Shown here one piece after another: positions 25,592 through 37,302 of a stretch of DNA of 64,000 nucleotides. A model generated the notes under the pieces. That model was not told the DNA's origin and searched no databases. It saw only the letters and a list, made by a program, of their open reading frames with translations. Numbering within the stretch: the stretch's first letter is position 1; every line of letters begins with the position of its first letter. Made by a program: the position numbers and the translations under genes. This DNA is from Cloeon dipterum (taxonomy: Eukaryota; Arthropoda; Insecta; Ephemeroptera; Baetidae), in NCBI RefSeq assembly GCF_949628265.1, contig NC_088788.1, forward strand, positions 8,308,001 to 8,372,000, given 5' to 3'.

Positions 25592-28500
25592 TTAATTTTC
25601 ACAGGCGTTGAGACAGACACGGAGCTCGTCCTTGGGCATGTCCTTGTCGCCCCAGCCCCAGAGGTTGGGGTGGTCGGAGCCGTCGCCGGTGCGAAGGGCG
25701 CGGCGCCGCACCAGCGCCGCCGGCACCGCCTTGCATTCGTAGGCCCAGCCGATGCGGGCAAAAAAGTCGATCAGCGCCGTCGACGGGTTCAGCGGCCGGC
25801 CCAGCTCGCCTGTCCGGTAGTCCCACGGGAAGACGTGGTGGTAGTTGTGCCACCCCTCGCCCAGCGCTGCCAGCGACACAAATGCGTTCTCGGTAGGACT
25901 GATGTGTCTGAAAAAAATCAGAGAAAATATTTTTTAAATTTACTGTGAAGAAGATTTTTTAATAATTTATTGAATACCATTTAATGTCAACAAAAATCTT
26001 TAATTTTCTATGTAATTTTATATACTTTAAGTCTGAATAATATGAAATTGTGCAGGAAAATATTTGTTAATTTGACGGCAGTTAAAGTCAATAAGGAAAT
26101 ATATTATTAAACGCATTAAAAGTGGGCAATAATGAGGAACTAAAATTGTTCATTTTATTTAATTAAAAATGGAAACAAAAAAACCTTATTTAAAAAATTG
26201 TTTAATTGGTTAGTTTTTAATATAGCAAAAAACATTTTTATTGATTCTTTAAATATTTTAAGAACCAATATTGCCAAAACTTCAAAAAATAAAAATACTA
26301 ACAATTTGGTTCAGAACTTTTTTTAATTTTTCCGTATTGATAAATTATTTTATTACACGATAAAAAAATAATAAATGTAATCTATATTATCAGCTCCTAA
26401 AAATTTTCAGAATTGTTCCTCGTCAGCAGAGGGCGTAATAAAAAAAACTTTGGCAGCAAATGCGTTCCAATATCTCAACGATCGTGCCGCTCTGCTCTAG
26501 TTCCTTCTATGATGATTCACGCTGCGAGCGAAGAGCCAATTTGGCCGAAATAATCCCCGGCACGATTTATTTGCGCAATAACACGCAGGCAGGTGAAGTG
26601 CCAGAGGCCGGAGAGTCGAAGATCAATTCGGAAAACGTGCCTCGGGCAGAAAAAAAGACGTGTGTGTGTGTGTGTGTGCTCTTTATTTCCTTTGTTTTGC
26701 GCCATGTGGTCTGTGCGTGTGACGTTGGACCGCGCACGTCCAGGCACAATTCCCTCACGTGTTGCCGCCCGCCGATTGAATTAAACAAACATTTCGGCTG
26801 GCTAACCGCTTTTACAAAAGCTACACCGGCAAGAAGAGTAGGTAGTGTTGCTCTTACACAAACTTAAATGTCGGATACAAAAATATTAAAAAAAAAAAAA
26901 TTAAATTAAATTTACCCAAAACTAATTTTAGAAAGAATCTTGTGAAGGAATTTGACATCAATTTAAATTTAATAAGCAATTCCTATACATGTTTTTTATA
27001 TTTAAAATATAATGTTTCGTAGGTTAATTTTTAATAATTTTTATGAAGTCTAATTCACAGGATGTATCAACCCTTAGTGCTCGAAGCCGCCAACAGATGG
27101 CGCTACCGTATACTTTCGTAATAAATTTAATTTTAAGGCACTTTCGCTGCGATTTCAGACTCAATCCTGCCACTGTGAATTCTTCACTTAATGTGCTTTC
27201 TTTTGACGTGCCGAAACCCAAAATCAGTCCAGCCATTCGCTGTAGAGACGTTGGAAAATATTTTATATTTTAAAAAAAAATAGTTTTCACGATTCTACGG
27301 CGATTGGCTTAACCAATTTTGGTTTTCAGCACTTCAAAAGGAAGCTAATTAAGCGAAGAATGCGCAGTGATAGGATTGATTCTGATTTCACAGTGGAAGT
27401 GCCTTAAAAATAAATTTGTTAAGGAAGTATACGGTGGAGCCATCTGTTGGCGGCTTCGAACACTAAGGGTTTATACAACTGGTCAATTCTTTACATACTT
27501 ATTAAAGAATATAAAATTAAACAAATTCCAACAAAAAATTGAATTCAGGTCATCCACACTTTCAAAAAGGGCGGGTATTAGTTAAAAGTTAATATGACAA
27601 GTCTTTGTAGCGTCCAAAAATTATTCCGTGTGCGTGCATGGAATATTTATTCCGGACAAAGAGTTCGGCAAAAAGCTTTCTCATTCTTGCAGTCGTCCCG
27701 GAAAAGAAGGTTCTCGATTCTAATTGGGCTGTTGGCGGTGGCGGCGGCGGCGGCGACGCCCTCGATTGTGCCCAGCCGACCAGGAAATCTAGCTGAGTGG
27801 ATGAGGGGCCGCCGATTGTGAGTGATAGCAATAAAGGGATGGAAAAGTTTCTTAATCCCGATCGCGGCGACGGCCAAGTTTCGCCGCCTCTACCAGTGGG
27901 ACGGATCCGCAGTCGGAATTATGTTGAAAAAAAATCACTCGCAGCGCGGCAAATTGAGTGGAAAGTGGCGGGGAAGTGCGGGAAGAAACGCACGCGAACG
28001 AACGAGTGCTTTCGAGGCAACAACAAAAGACGTTCGCGCCACACTAAAATAAAACGAGTGACCCGGAACGAATTCTATTTTTCAGAAGTGCGCTTTTTCG
28101 CTTCAAATTGCTGCCCATCCCCTGCGTTTGTTGCTTTTTGCCAAAATAAAAATTCTTTGGAGCTTCTTTTTATCTTTTTTCTTGACTTTACAGGTTTGTT
28201 AAATCATTCAATGAGTCATGAAAATTTTAAAAGTATTTTCTTTATAAATTTTGCGTAAAAATTGAAGTATCAATGATATTTCCTCTATATAAAACAGTGT
28301 TTTGTTTTTAATTTTCCCGTGGAATCAAAAAATTGGCCACGTCCACTTATAATTTTTCTAGAAACGAAGCCCTATATGAAGAAAAATATAAACAGCTCTC
28401 CACACGTCAAGGAAATATACTAATTAAATCTACGAAAACGTCAAACTAGAGTAAGATCAATTTGCTATTATTTTTAAGCAGTTCGAGAAGTTCCGTTAAT

Positions 28501-31500
28501 TCAATCAGCAGCACGTGTGCGAAACTAATGAAAAAGAAGCACGTTCTGTCAATGACTGTCAGCACCGCGGCACTTTCTCGCTGCCCGCCGATTTTTAATT
28601 AGCGCCGACGTGTTTTTTTTCTCTCACTCTCTATCTCTCGCTGCCCCTTTTGCCTCCAGTTTTCTGCATTGAGGCGCATCGTTGACCTTAATTTGGTCCG
28701 ATTTGCATAATTTGACGCGGGTTATTAGTCCAAATTAAAAGGCAAAAAGTTTAAAATCCCTCTCCAGGCCGAAAACGCGTATTTCTCTGCTTCCGCGCGC
28801 CGGACAATATGCGCCATTAATTAAACAAGGGAGGAAATTTCAAAAGTGCGCGTCCATCAATTATGAGTTCCGCCGGCCGGAATTCCTTTGTGCTTGAAAC
28901 ATATTTGTGAAATATCGTGCTCGGGTCAAACCGCACGCGCGTGCTGCGAATGCCGATGAATAAACGGCTCTTTCACTTTCCAAATTTTTCGTTAGGCACT
29001 CGGCCAAAATGCCAAACGGGATTTGTTATTGCCTCCATTCAGACAAAAACAGATCAATATTATATTGACACATAGTTTTAAGCTTCAGCAATTAAAAAGT
29101 CGCACTTTGTCATCATCGTTGAGGCAATCAAAGAGATTATTAGTAGACAGGTGCTTCGGATGGTCTGAGAATGAGTCACGGCGTAAAGAACACCTGGGAA
29201 AACGCGATAAACGAGAGCGATAAGTGTCTCCAGACGTAAAGTGTGTCACGCGCTTCGTGATTCACATTTTACGTCGGCTTATGTGTTGAATAACTAAATT
29301 GGCTTTTGAGCCCTCTCCAGATAATGTGGATCAAAAAGAGACTCGTGATCGAATCTTTATAAAATATATCACTTTCAAAATTTATGAAAAGAAATTACGT
29401 CCAGAACCATTTTAAACTTGACAAATATTAATAAATCTTCATGAAAAAACTCACATGACTCTTACTGGAGTCACGACTCACCTCTTAGAGTGGAATTAAA
29501 AATTCAAACATCTCTCTTAACAAATTTTGTGCCTAATTCCATTCTTTAAAACGATTAAAAATCTCAAACCACACATTAGATCCCCTCCCTGCGAACGGAG
29601 TCCAGAATTTTCCACCCTTTTCCATCAATAAAATCCGTCAAAAGCCCCATTTACCCCTATCCACCCGTCCATTCTTCAGCTAGATCAATAAACTCTCGAA
29701 TCAGACCTCCAGTCCGACGAAGGGGTCCTAAGTGTGAATATTTCTCTCTTTCTACTCACTTGTCATAAGGCTTGTTTCCCCACATGTGGGCGGCGCTGTT
29801 GACGAAGAAGGCGATGTTGAGGGTGGTGCAGAATCGCAGGTTGAACATGACAAGGAAGGAGACGAGGGGCCGCTCGGCCCAGAGCAGCACTGGTGGCGCC
29901 ACGGGCAGCGCGATGGCCAGAAGGGCAAACAGCGGCACGAACAGCCGTCGCTGCCACATGACCACGGGGTCGGCCAGCAGGTCGGAGACGTCGACCTGTT
30001 GCCGGCGCTGCTCAACCTCGGGCCGCGGCGTCAGCACCAACCAGCCGACGTGCGCGAACCAGAAGCCGCGCCGCGCGTCGTGCGGGTCGGCGTTCGTCTC
30101 GCTGTACTTGTGGTGCACACGGTGGTCTTTTGCCCACGTGTACGCGTCCCTCTGACAAAATCAAAAGAGAAATTAGAACATTCTCTGGATAGATTGAAAC
30201 AAAGGAAAGAGAGTGGTGAATAAACAGAGAAGATAATAAATTTAAATTGAAGTAATTCCAAACTATTTATTAAAACACTAAGATGTAACGATTTTTTAAA
30301 GGTTAATTCAAAATAATTTAAGCAATTCACCAGTTGTATAAGCCCTTCAACAGATGGCACCACCGTATACTTTCGTAATAAATTTAATTTTAAGGCACTT
30401 TCGCTGTGATTTCATACTTAATCCTGCCACTGCGCATTCTTTACTTAATATTTTTTCTTTTGACGGACTGAAAACCAAAATCGGTTGAACGAATCGCCGT
30501 AGAATCGAGAAAAAATATTTTTTGAAATAAAAAATATTTCCGACGTTTTTACGGCAAATGGCTGGACTGATTTTGGTTTTCAGCAAATCAAAAGAAATAG
30601 TTATAGAAGCAGAATGCACAGCAGCAAAATTGAACCAGAAATTGCAGCGGAAAAGCCCTAAAATTAAATTAATTTTCAGAAGTATAACTAAAATAAAATA
30701 CAAGTTTTTTTTAAATAAAGCTGTTCACTGTAATGTTTTTCAAGAAGCAGTCAAGGAAATTAAAATTTCACAGTTCTTTAAACACTTAAAATGGAATTTC
30801 AAATTCATTTAGAAGTTTTTGCTGGCTCCTCGTGATATGCGTCACTTCTTGTTTGATTTATGAGGCGGAAAAGAGTATCCTCAACTCTTCCCCAAAAAGC
30901 TTAACCATTTTCTTATCAAATTTACTGCCTCCCCGATAAGTCTGGGCGTGTGTTTTCTTTTCGTATAATTTGTGTAATCCGCAAACATGCAGCGTTTGCA
31001 GCGAAAGAGGCTGCTTATTTCAGTTAAAATAAGATATTGAAGGGGAAATCCTTTGACGAAATGGAATGCTTTGACATTAAAAGGACTCACTCTCCTTCGT
31101 AAACTCCATGACGAATAAAAAAATCCATTGCAACATAAGCAATATACTTAATGCATTTTAATTTCGTCTATTTTTTTTATTTCGTTCTCACCTGTCCTGT
31201 GATGGTGAAGAGAAACATGAGGAGCACCGACAAGGGTCTATTGGCCTTGTAGGCCTTGTGCGACCACAGGCGGTGCGCCCCAGCCGTGATTCCGAAGCCT
31301 GACGCGATCACAAACAGCACCGCTGTGGAAAACAGACAGAAACAGATTTTATAGAAAGATGTACATAGGTGTCATGTGCCTGCTTCTGAGAAAACGCACG
31401 TTTCTGTTAAGTGTCAGCTCACTCACTCAGTCTGCCAACGTCAGAAAAATAAGGCGTGCAAATAACTCTTTTAAAGACAACGGAAACGTTTCTAACGCGA

Positions 31501-33299
31501 TAACGTTTTTGTGGTTTTTAAAATAATAATTATTTCCTTTCTGGTTCTTACTCTTTTGAGGTTTTAGATAAAATGAACTAAAAATAATGTCGGAAATTGT
31601 TGCTTTTTGACATAAATATGAATTTTAATTTTAATTAGGGTTCAAATTCAATTTAGTTGGTTATAATTGAAATTTTGACAAAACATAACTGATTTTTTGA
31701 CTAGACTTTGGAGAATAAGAGAGCGCAGAACAATAATACAAGAGTTAAATTGATTCTGGAGTCATTTTTATCCACTTCCAATAAATTAAATACTTGTTAA
31801 AATAGGACTACGAAACATTTGAAAAAATTCCAACTGAATTTTTCAGAAATTTCCAAGCAATTAGGCAGTATAATTTTACGTCCAAAAATATTTTCCTAAG
31901 AAAATTGTCTTTTAATGTAGAGCAAAGGAAAAAGCCTGATATCTCACAATATCATTTTCGTCAGCGACTTCGAAATCAGAAATCTCAGTACTTCCTGTGA
32001 CCTCCAAGCCATTCCCGCCAGTTCGATAATAAAAAAAATTCACTTGCCATGTACATTATTTCTATTTATAGGACGGACAGTAATCTAGAATGCTCTATCG
32101 ATTTATTTCCTGCTCGTTTATCAGATAAAAAAAGCATGTGGCGGCAGCAGGTGGTCATGTCGTGCTAAATAATTAATGCGCTCACCCGAAATAATCAATG
32201 TGCCCTTTCAATAATAAATTGAGCTCTATATAAAAAAATGTCAAGGCACTCTCATCGGTAAATAAAGGAAAAAGGCGCTCGGCAAATAATTCATGGCGCT
32301 TATTGATGTTTGGCTTCTGATGCGCAGATATGGCTCGCTCGTAATGGCTGTTTTTCTTTCCAGCCAGTGTGTGTGTGTGTGTGTCGTGCATTAACAAACA
32401 AAAAAAGAAAGGCACACACACACGGCGACTATTTGAATGCCAATGAAAGCGAACGCAATCTAGGAAAACAACACTTTGAGTGCGGTTACGTCATCAAACT
32501 CGACTGAAGTAAAATGTTTAGCGAGTAAAAATTACCTTTTCAAAAAGGATTAGTTGCATGTAATTGTGTAAATTGATATTTTAGTATTGGAATTAATGAG
32601 CTGTTATTTTCAGTTTTTGAAAATAAGATTTGGAATTACGGCAAGTCTTTAAATAGGTTTAAGAATTGCTATTTTTACTCTCGGATAAATCTAATATTGA
32701 ATCCACTAATTCATTAACAGTTTTTAATTATAAAAGGCTGAGTAGAAGCTTCGAAAGAAAAGGATTTTTGCTAAATTCTCGTGGTTTCTCACAATTTTTA
32801 AACGGTATAGAGTCAAAACCTTGGAATTAATTTTCCCTGGCTTTGTTAAAAATAAAAACAATCATTATCCCCCAACGATTTCATTAACTCCAAATATATT
32901 TTTAAACGTTGAGCAACATTCTTGAAGCTCAAATGACGTAAGAAAAAACCGGAAAAGTGGATTCTGTGGAGAACATTTTCCAATTTTAATTTTTCTCCTT
33001 ATTTTACACGTTTTAAAATCAGGCAAAAGGCTAAATAAATTATAATTTTCCAATTTTTTACATTCAGAAACGTTTCCTGTTCTTTAATGACTAAACTGAA
33101 AATTTTCTGTCTGCTTTTCTAGGATTTTAATTAAATTGTGTTTACCTGCAATGGTGGTCCTGTGGTCGACATATCCGGCGAGCACGAGACACAGTCCGGC
33201 GAAGGCGCCGGCGTGCAGGAAAATCTGCACGAACAGGTCGGGCCAGCGGATTTGGGCCGAAAACGGCGGCTCCTTTTCCTTTATCTCCGGCTGCTGCAT
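25592..33299 (-). CDS. Acyl-CoA delta-9 desaturase (intact)
   Basis: Exons on the minus strand are 33299-33146, 31322-31192, 30151-29760 and 25907-25592. All phases agree and give 330 residues. The product is an endoplasmic reticulum membrane di-iron enzyme that uses oxygen and cytochrome b5 electrons to desaturate saturated acyl-CoA at carbon 9; insects use the family for membrane lipids and pheromones. All three histidine boxes are present: HRLWSH (exon 2), HRVHH followed by KYSETNADPHDA (exon 3), and HNYHH in GEGWHNYHHVFPWDY (exon 4). VNSAAHMWG is also intact. Hydrophobic segments flank box 1 and follow the DPVVMWQRRL region. The exact substrate and position cannot be read from sequence. 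A 5' untranslated segment probably precedes the ATG, with an acceptor near 33410 (TTTATCTGCAG). The neighbouring desaturase-like gene is a divergent duplicate. Confidence 0.9.
25930..29560. other. Last intron of the intact desaturase gene
   Basis: A 3.8 kb intron. It holds GC-rich islands at about 26455-26840 (with a TG microsatellite at 26659-26678) and 27590-29260, plus one family B foldback at 27062-27484. A long plus-strand open frame near 27797-28258 is antisense, lacks a recognisable domain and is probably due to composition. Confidence 0.45.
27062..27484. repeat. Foldback MITE, family B copy 2
   Basis: The best-preserved copy. The left arm contains AACCCTTAGTGCTCGAAG and GCCAACAGATGGCGCTACC. 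The right arm reads GGAGCCATCTGTTGGCGG and CGAACACTAAGGGTTTATAC in inverse orientation. Arms of about 180 bases flank a short centre near 27250-27310, so it would form a near-perfect hairpin. Confidence 0.8.
29570..29742. mobile_element. Short MITE, family C copy 4
   Basis: Left end CCACACATTAGATCCCCT and right end GAAGGGGTCCTAAGTGTG are inverted. It lies in the last intron of the intact desaturase gene, about 20 bases downstream of the exon 3 donor. Confidence 0.5.
30329..30690. repeat. Foldback MITE, family B copy 3 (decayed at its right end)
   Basis: Starts ACCAGTTGTATAAGCCC and CAACAGATGGCACCACC, and follows copy 2 through the centre. The right arm fades out at about 30690 and lacks the final GGCGGCTTCG block. 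It sits in the intron between desaturase exons 2 and 3. Confidence 0.65.
31325..33140. other. First intron of the intact desaturase gene
   Basis: AT-rich intron with TG and AC microsatellites at about 32366-32384 and 32413-32423. No embedded gene is recognised on either strand. Confidence 0.5.
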
Positions 33300-33310
33300 C
33301 GTAATTACTT

Positions 33311-33346
<36 letters not shown>

Positions 33347-33800
33347 ACTGGCGAAGGAACGAATGCAAAGAAGTGTCAACTAACTGGGGCTCAGCTCACA
33401 TCCTCTGCAGATAAAGAGCGCAGTGTCACGTGACCACCTGTGGTTGCAAAGACGCACACAAAATAACACGGACTGGCCGCGTGGAGACCGAAAAACAAAC
33501 GCCCGCCACCACCGCGAGTAGGAAATTACTGTATTATTGCTCGCGCCTGCTTCTCTCTCGGCGCTGCATGCGATAAGGAGCTTTTTTTATTTTATTTTTC
33601 CTCCCTTCCCTTTTCTGCTCTTGTTGATTTTGCGTTATCGCACCGGCTCTCAGGCAGCCCTGCAAGCGCGACCGAAATTACGAACGATATGCAGCCGCGA
33701 GTCTCGTGTTGCGTTTCTTACGTAATAAACGTGAGAGCTGCACTGCACACTGGCAGACACGTCTCCTGCCTCGCTCCAATTGACTGTTTTCTACTCCTTC
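33300..33800. promoter_or_regulatory. 5' region of the desaturase gene: TC repeat and GC-rich stretch
   Basis: Directly upstream of the desaturase ATG lies a long TC run on the plus strand (33314-33348), a GA run on the coding strand. A GC-rich block follows to about 33780. A minus-strand acceptor near 33410 suggests that the ATG exon carries about 110 bases of untranslated leader containing stops. GA tracts are common in insect promoters. No TATA box was placed with confidence. Confidence 0.4.
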
Positions 33801-34011
33801 GCGTGGATCCTGGAACAGTTTTGCGTGGTATATCAGAAGAAGAAAAACATTTTTAATTTCACATCGAATTAAAATTTATAACTGAAAAAGCAGAAATGAT
33901 TTCTAGTTATGATTTTGTGTGAATAAAATTGAATTTTTTCAGATAAATGGCATAAAAGTAGCAAAGGTAATTAATAAAAGTTTATATTTTTTTAATAAGG
34001 ATAGATAACTG

Positions 34012-34320
34012 CAAAATCCTGGAAAATCCTTGTTTCTAATGCATGAACTCTTCCCTTAGAATTCAATTGAAGCCAAAATTAACCTTATTAGCAATGTAAA
34101 TACTTGAGAAAAATGGCTGTAAAGTTAGCATTCTTTTCAAACAGTGAGGCGGACTGTTTCCTTATTTGAAATCTCATTTTATTTCACAACAAGGAGTTTC
34201 CCTAAAAGGTTGCATGCTAGATCTCAACGAGAGAAACCGAACTATGATAAGCGCTTAAGAATGTTGAACAAAATATTGTGAGTATTTTAGTGATTTCCAA
34301 CACTCAGTTTGACACATACA
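34012..34320 (-). mobile_element. Decayed relative of the TTAA MITE, reversed
   Basis: Blocks such as CCTGGAAAATCCTTGTT, ATGCATGAACTC and CCCTTAGAATTCAATT match the reverse complement of the right half of the 440 bp MITE with many differences. The termini are not recognisable. It is probably an old copy. Confidence 0.45.
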
Positions 34321-34711
34321 AGGAGAAAAAGCTTTTAAACTGGAAAGAATGTTTTATTTTGTTTCTATCGCATTTCCTGCGAGACATGATTTTATCAAAA
34401 AGGCGACCGACCTCTATTCGTTCCCCAAAGAAAAAACAAACATGATTATTAAATTAAAAATATGTCACATATAGCTTAATTACTTAATTTTGTGAAGGTG
34501 TTTGTACCCTTAAAATAACAAGTAGCAAAATACTAATTAACAAGAAATTACTCAAATATTTGTAATTTTTTTGTGTCAGGAATGTTTTTGTACGTTAAAT
34601 TTTCACAAAATATTTTTTGCGTTGTTATAAAAATAAACATAAAAGAAAAGTTGCAAGAGAAAATACAAAAAACGCGTTTTTAAAAGTGCTTTTTTATGTA
34701 CTGTAAATTAC

Positions 34712-34922
34712 CTGATCTCGTGCGTCTGCGGGGGTGTGTTCGTGTGTTGTAAGCGGAGCCGGTGGCGATTGACAAGACAAGCTTTGGAGTCGGTGCGTTG
34801 CGTGCGTGATTGAATTGAGCACCTGTTCGGCCCGTCTGCTGGCGGCCCCTGCGCGCCCGACGCTCAACTGCAACTTTGGCTGCTCGCCCATGGCCTGGCC
34901 GCCGATAAAATCGTGGCAGCAG
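34712..34922 (-). other. Possible minus-strand exon upstream of the desaturase
   Basis: The minus strand has a plausible acceptor (TTGTTGATAG|CTGCTG at 34922) and a donor (GATCAG|GTAATT at 34712) around 211 GC-rich bases. Two frames are open, so coding cannot be claimed. It may be an untranslated first exon of the intact desaturase gene or part of another gene. Confidence 0.25.
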
Positions 34923-34929
34923 CTATCAA

Positions 34930-37300
34930 CAAATCGTTTCAATCGAAATTAGACGCAGAGAGCAGTATAAAAACTTGGTTTTTGGCAAAATTCACTGATG
35001 CTTTATTTAGAGTAAAAAATAAAAATACTATTTCGGCATTTCTTACTGTGAATTCAACTCTTTTTGTGGATTCTTTTTAATCATAGAATATTTTACAGAA
35101 TGCTCCAAATAAATATATACTTTTCCAAAATGAATAGTTTACATCCTAAAATCAACGTAAATTGTCTCGAAAATTCGTCTTTATTTAAGGACATATTTGT
35201 TTTCTCAGATAGAGCAGTTTCTTAAATTGAATTATGTGATAAATTTGCATATTTTGTTCTCCAAAAATTATAAATATTTTCAACGCGTGTTTAGATTTTG
35301 GAACATTAATATTAAAGAAAATAATTTAATTTAAAAAGCAGCGCCTATTTTCTCTTTTTATTTTCTTACATTTGAGTAAATTCTAAATTAAATTCCAAAC
35401 AATGACGTGCTGCTCTGACCAATATGCATTTTTCACACCCTTATTTAAATAAATAAGCATTAATTTGAGAAACGCGTGGAACCAAATGATAAATGTAACA
35501 TATTTTTTACGTTATTTGTCTGCAGGGAGTTAAAGGAATCTGAGGCTTGCAAAATACATTGAGAGGAAAATGTAAATTTTTCCCCTTTGATATTTTCTCT
35601 CTTGGTCGGCAAAAGATGGAGCGACGGTTCTCGCGGAGGAGACGCCGGCTGATGACGCCACCGCACGGTTGAATATTTCTCTCTCGAGACGACTTACGTC
35701 TTTCGTCATGAATAGAAATATCACACACTATCAAAGTCACTCACTCAACCCTATAGAGAAGAAGCACAAATAATTCATCGAACATTTTTAATTAATTGTT
35801 TTGGATTTATTGAATTGCAGCAACTACCATGCTTAAATCCAAGCCCCGCCCACCAGGAAAAGAGAGCAAACTCTGCGCTCTAAAATATGATTTGCCTCAA
35901 TGTTTGTATAAATTAAATGCTGCGTCAATTTGATAAAGAAAGAGGGAAAATATGAGGATATTAAGGCAGTTTTACATCATGAAATAATTATTCCCATGGT
36001 GTATTGTTTAAAGAGTGATTTGAATTTTTATTCGAAATTTCCAATGAACTGGTTGCGCGACTCTACGTGCTTTTGAACTTAAAGCTTGAAACAAAACAAA
36101 AAAAGTCTTACTCTTGCTTCCTCTTCTGATGAGAGAGGCGCACACGCCGAGTCGTTGAGGGTGGATTGAGACATTTTCCTGAAATATAAGTAAATATTAA
36201 TTCGTTGTCTTAATTTGGAAATTTTAAAAATTGAAAGTGTTCGATTCGATTTGAGCAAACGAATCAGTGAAGCCAAACAATATACAATTTTTATGTAAAC
36301 TCTAGTGCTCGACTTTTTAGAAATCTTTGACATGCAAGGGTTTTGCAAATCTTGGATTATTTGTCTATTATTATTATTATTATCTATACAAATATTTAAA
36401 CTGGAACTGAATGTTTTATAAACGCATGCCGACAAGAAATGAATGCAAATTGTACCGCGCTACAATTCTTCCAAGCGGGTGGCCAAATCTATAGAAATGT
36501 GACTTTTAAAAGTATGAGCTATAATTTGTTAGAGAAGAGTTTTTAGCCGTAATTTGATAAAACATTTTATTAGTTTCAATATTTTTATCTCCAAATTTTT
36601 AATCTAAATCTAGAATAAACAGAGAAATTCTTATAAATATATCCAAATTTAGAAAAGACTAGTCCAGATAACGTCCTAGTAAATTTAATACACCTTTTTA
36701 TGAATTTTGTCCATTATTGCAATACAAAAACTAGACCTTATTTTTGTCTTTCAACATGGAACGTCAAAAGTCTCATCCCAGCGATTTCAGCGTTATCTCT
36801 CTGGGAAAAGTGAGTCAAAACTTTCGCGATGGACGTTTGATAAAAATTCTACATTTGATGCGACAGTATTGCGGATAATACTCAGAAAAAGTCTCATGAT
36901 AGTTTAAACAAATTTGATAAGATTAATTCCAGATATCAGCCGCACCTAAACAATATTAAAGAGTGGCAAAGCACGAAAAACCAAACAAATTTTCACCAAC
37001 TTTGAAACGCTCCCAATTCAACGATTCCCTTCTCTTACTTTTCACATCATATTTCAGCAGTAAAAATAATCATTCTTTGACGTACGTTCAATGCCTCTCT
37101 TGTCTCTGTGCCTTCACTTGAATAGCGATATTAAAAGATAAGATTATATCATTCCAGATATTTCGATTTGGTGCCACACACAAACAAGATCCCTGCAAAC
37201 AACCATCGTAGGATTTTCGATCAACTGTGTTACAATTAGCAATTTCGCTGCTGCTTTTCTAACTGCTGATAGACATGGCTGAGGGGAGCTTTGCATTTTG
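34930..37300. other. Intergenic DNA between the desaturase and caspase regions
   Basis: Mostly AT-rich. A patch at 35590-35715 is richer but has only short frames. An ATT microsatellite lies at about 36366-36383. Apart from the weak minus-strand exon at 36112-36174, nothing is supported. Confidence 0.45.
36112..36174 (-). other. Possible minus-strand initiating exon
   Basis: On the minus strand an acceptor-like TATTTCAG precedes GAAAATG, and 21 codons starting MSQSTLNDSACAPLSS lead to a donor, GCAAGA|GTAAGA. It could splice to the candidate exon at 34922-34712, staying open in phase. Nothing in the peptide is recognisable, so the call is weak. Confidence 0.25.
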
Positions 37301-37302
37301 GG

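Noticed and set aside
27797-28258. A 153-codon plus-strand frame in the last desaturase intron
   Set aside because: Basic, low-complexity translation in a GC-rich island, antisense to the host gene, with no splice sites or domains.
29772-30223. Two long plus-strand frames opposite exon 3 of the intact desaturase
   Set aside because: Both are shadows of the HRVHH-containing exon and have no family resemblance.
33308-33348. TC dinucleotide tract considered as a possible CRISPR or satellite
   Set aside because: A plain microsatellite next to a promoter; there are no spacers or longer repeat units.
34712-36174. A two-exon minus-strand protein joined to the desaturase start
   Set aside because: The leader in front of the desaturase ATG contains in-frame stops after the plausible acceptor near 33410, so these pieces could at most be untranslated exons or a separate gene.
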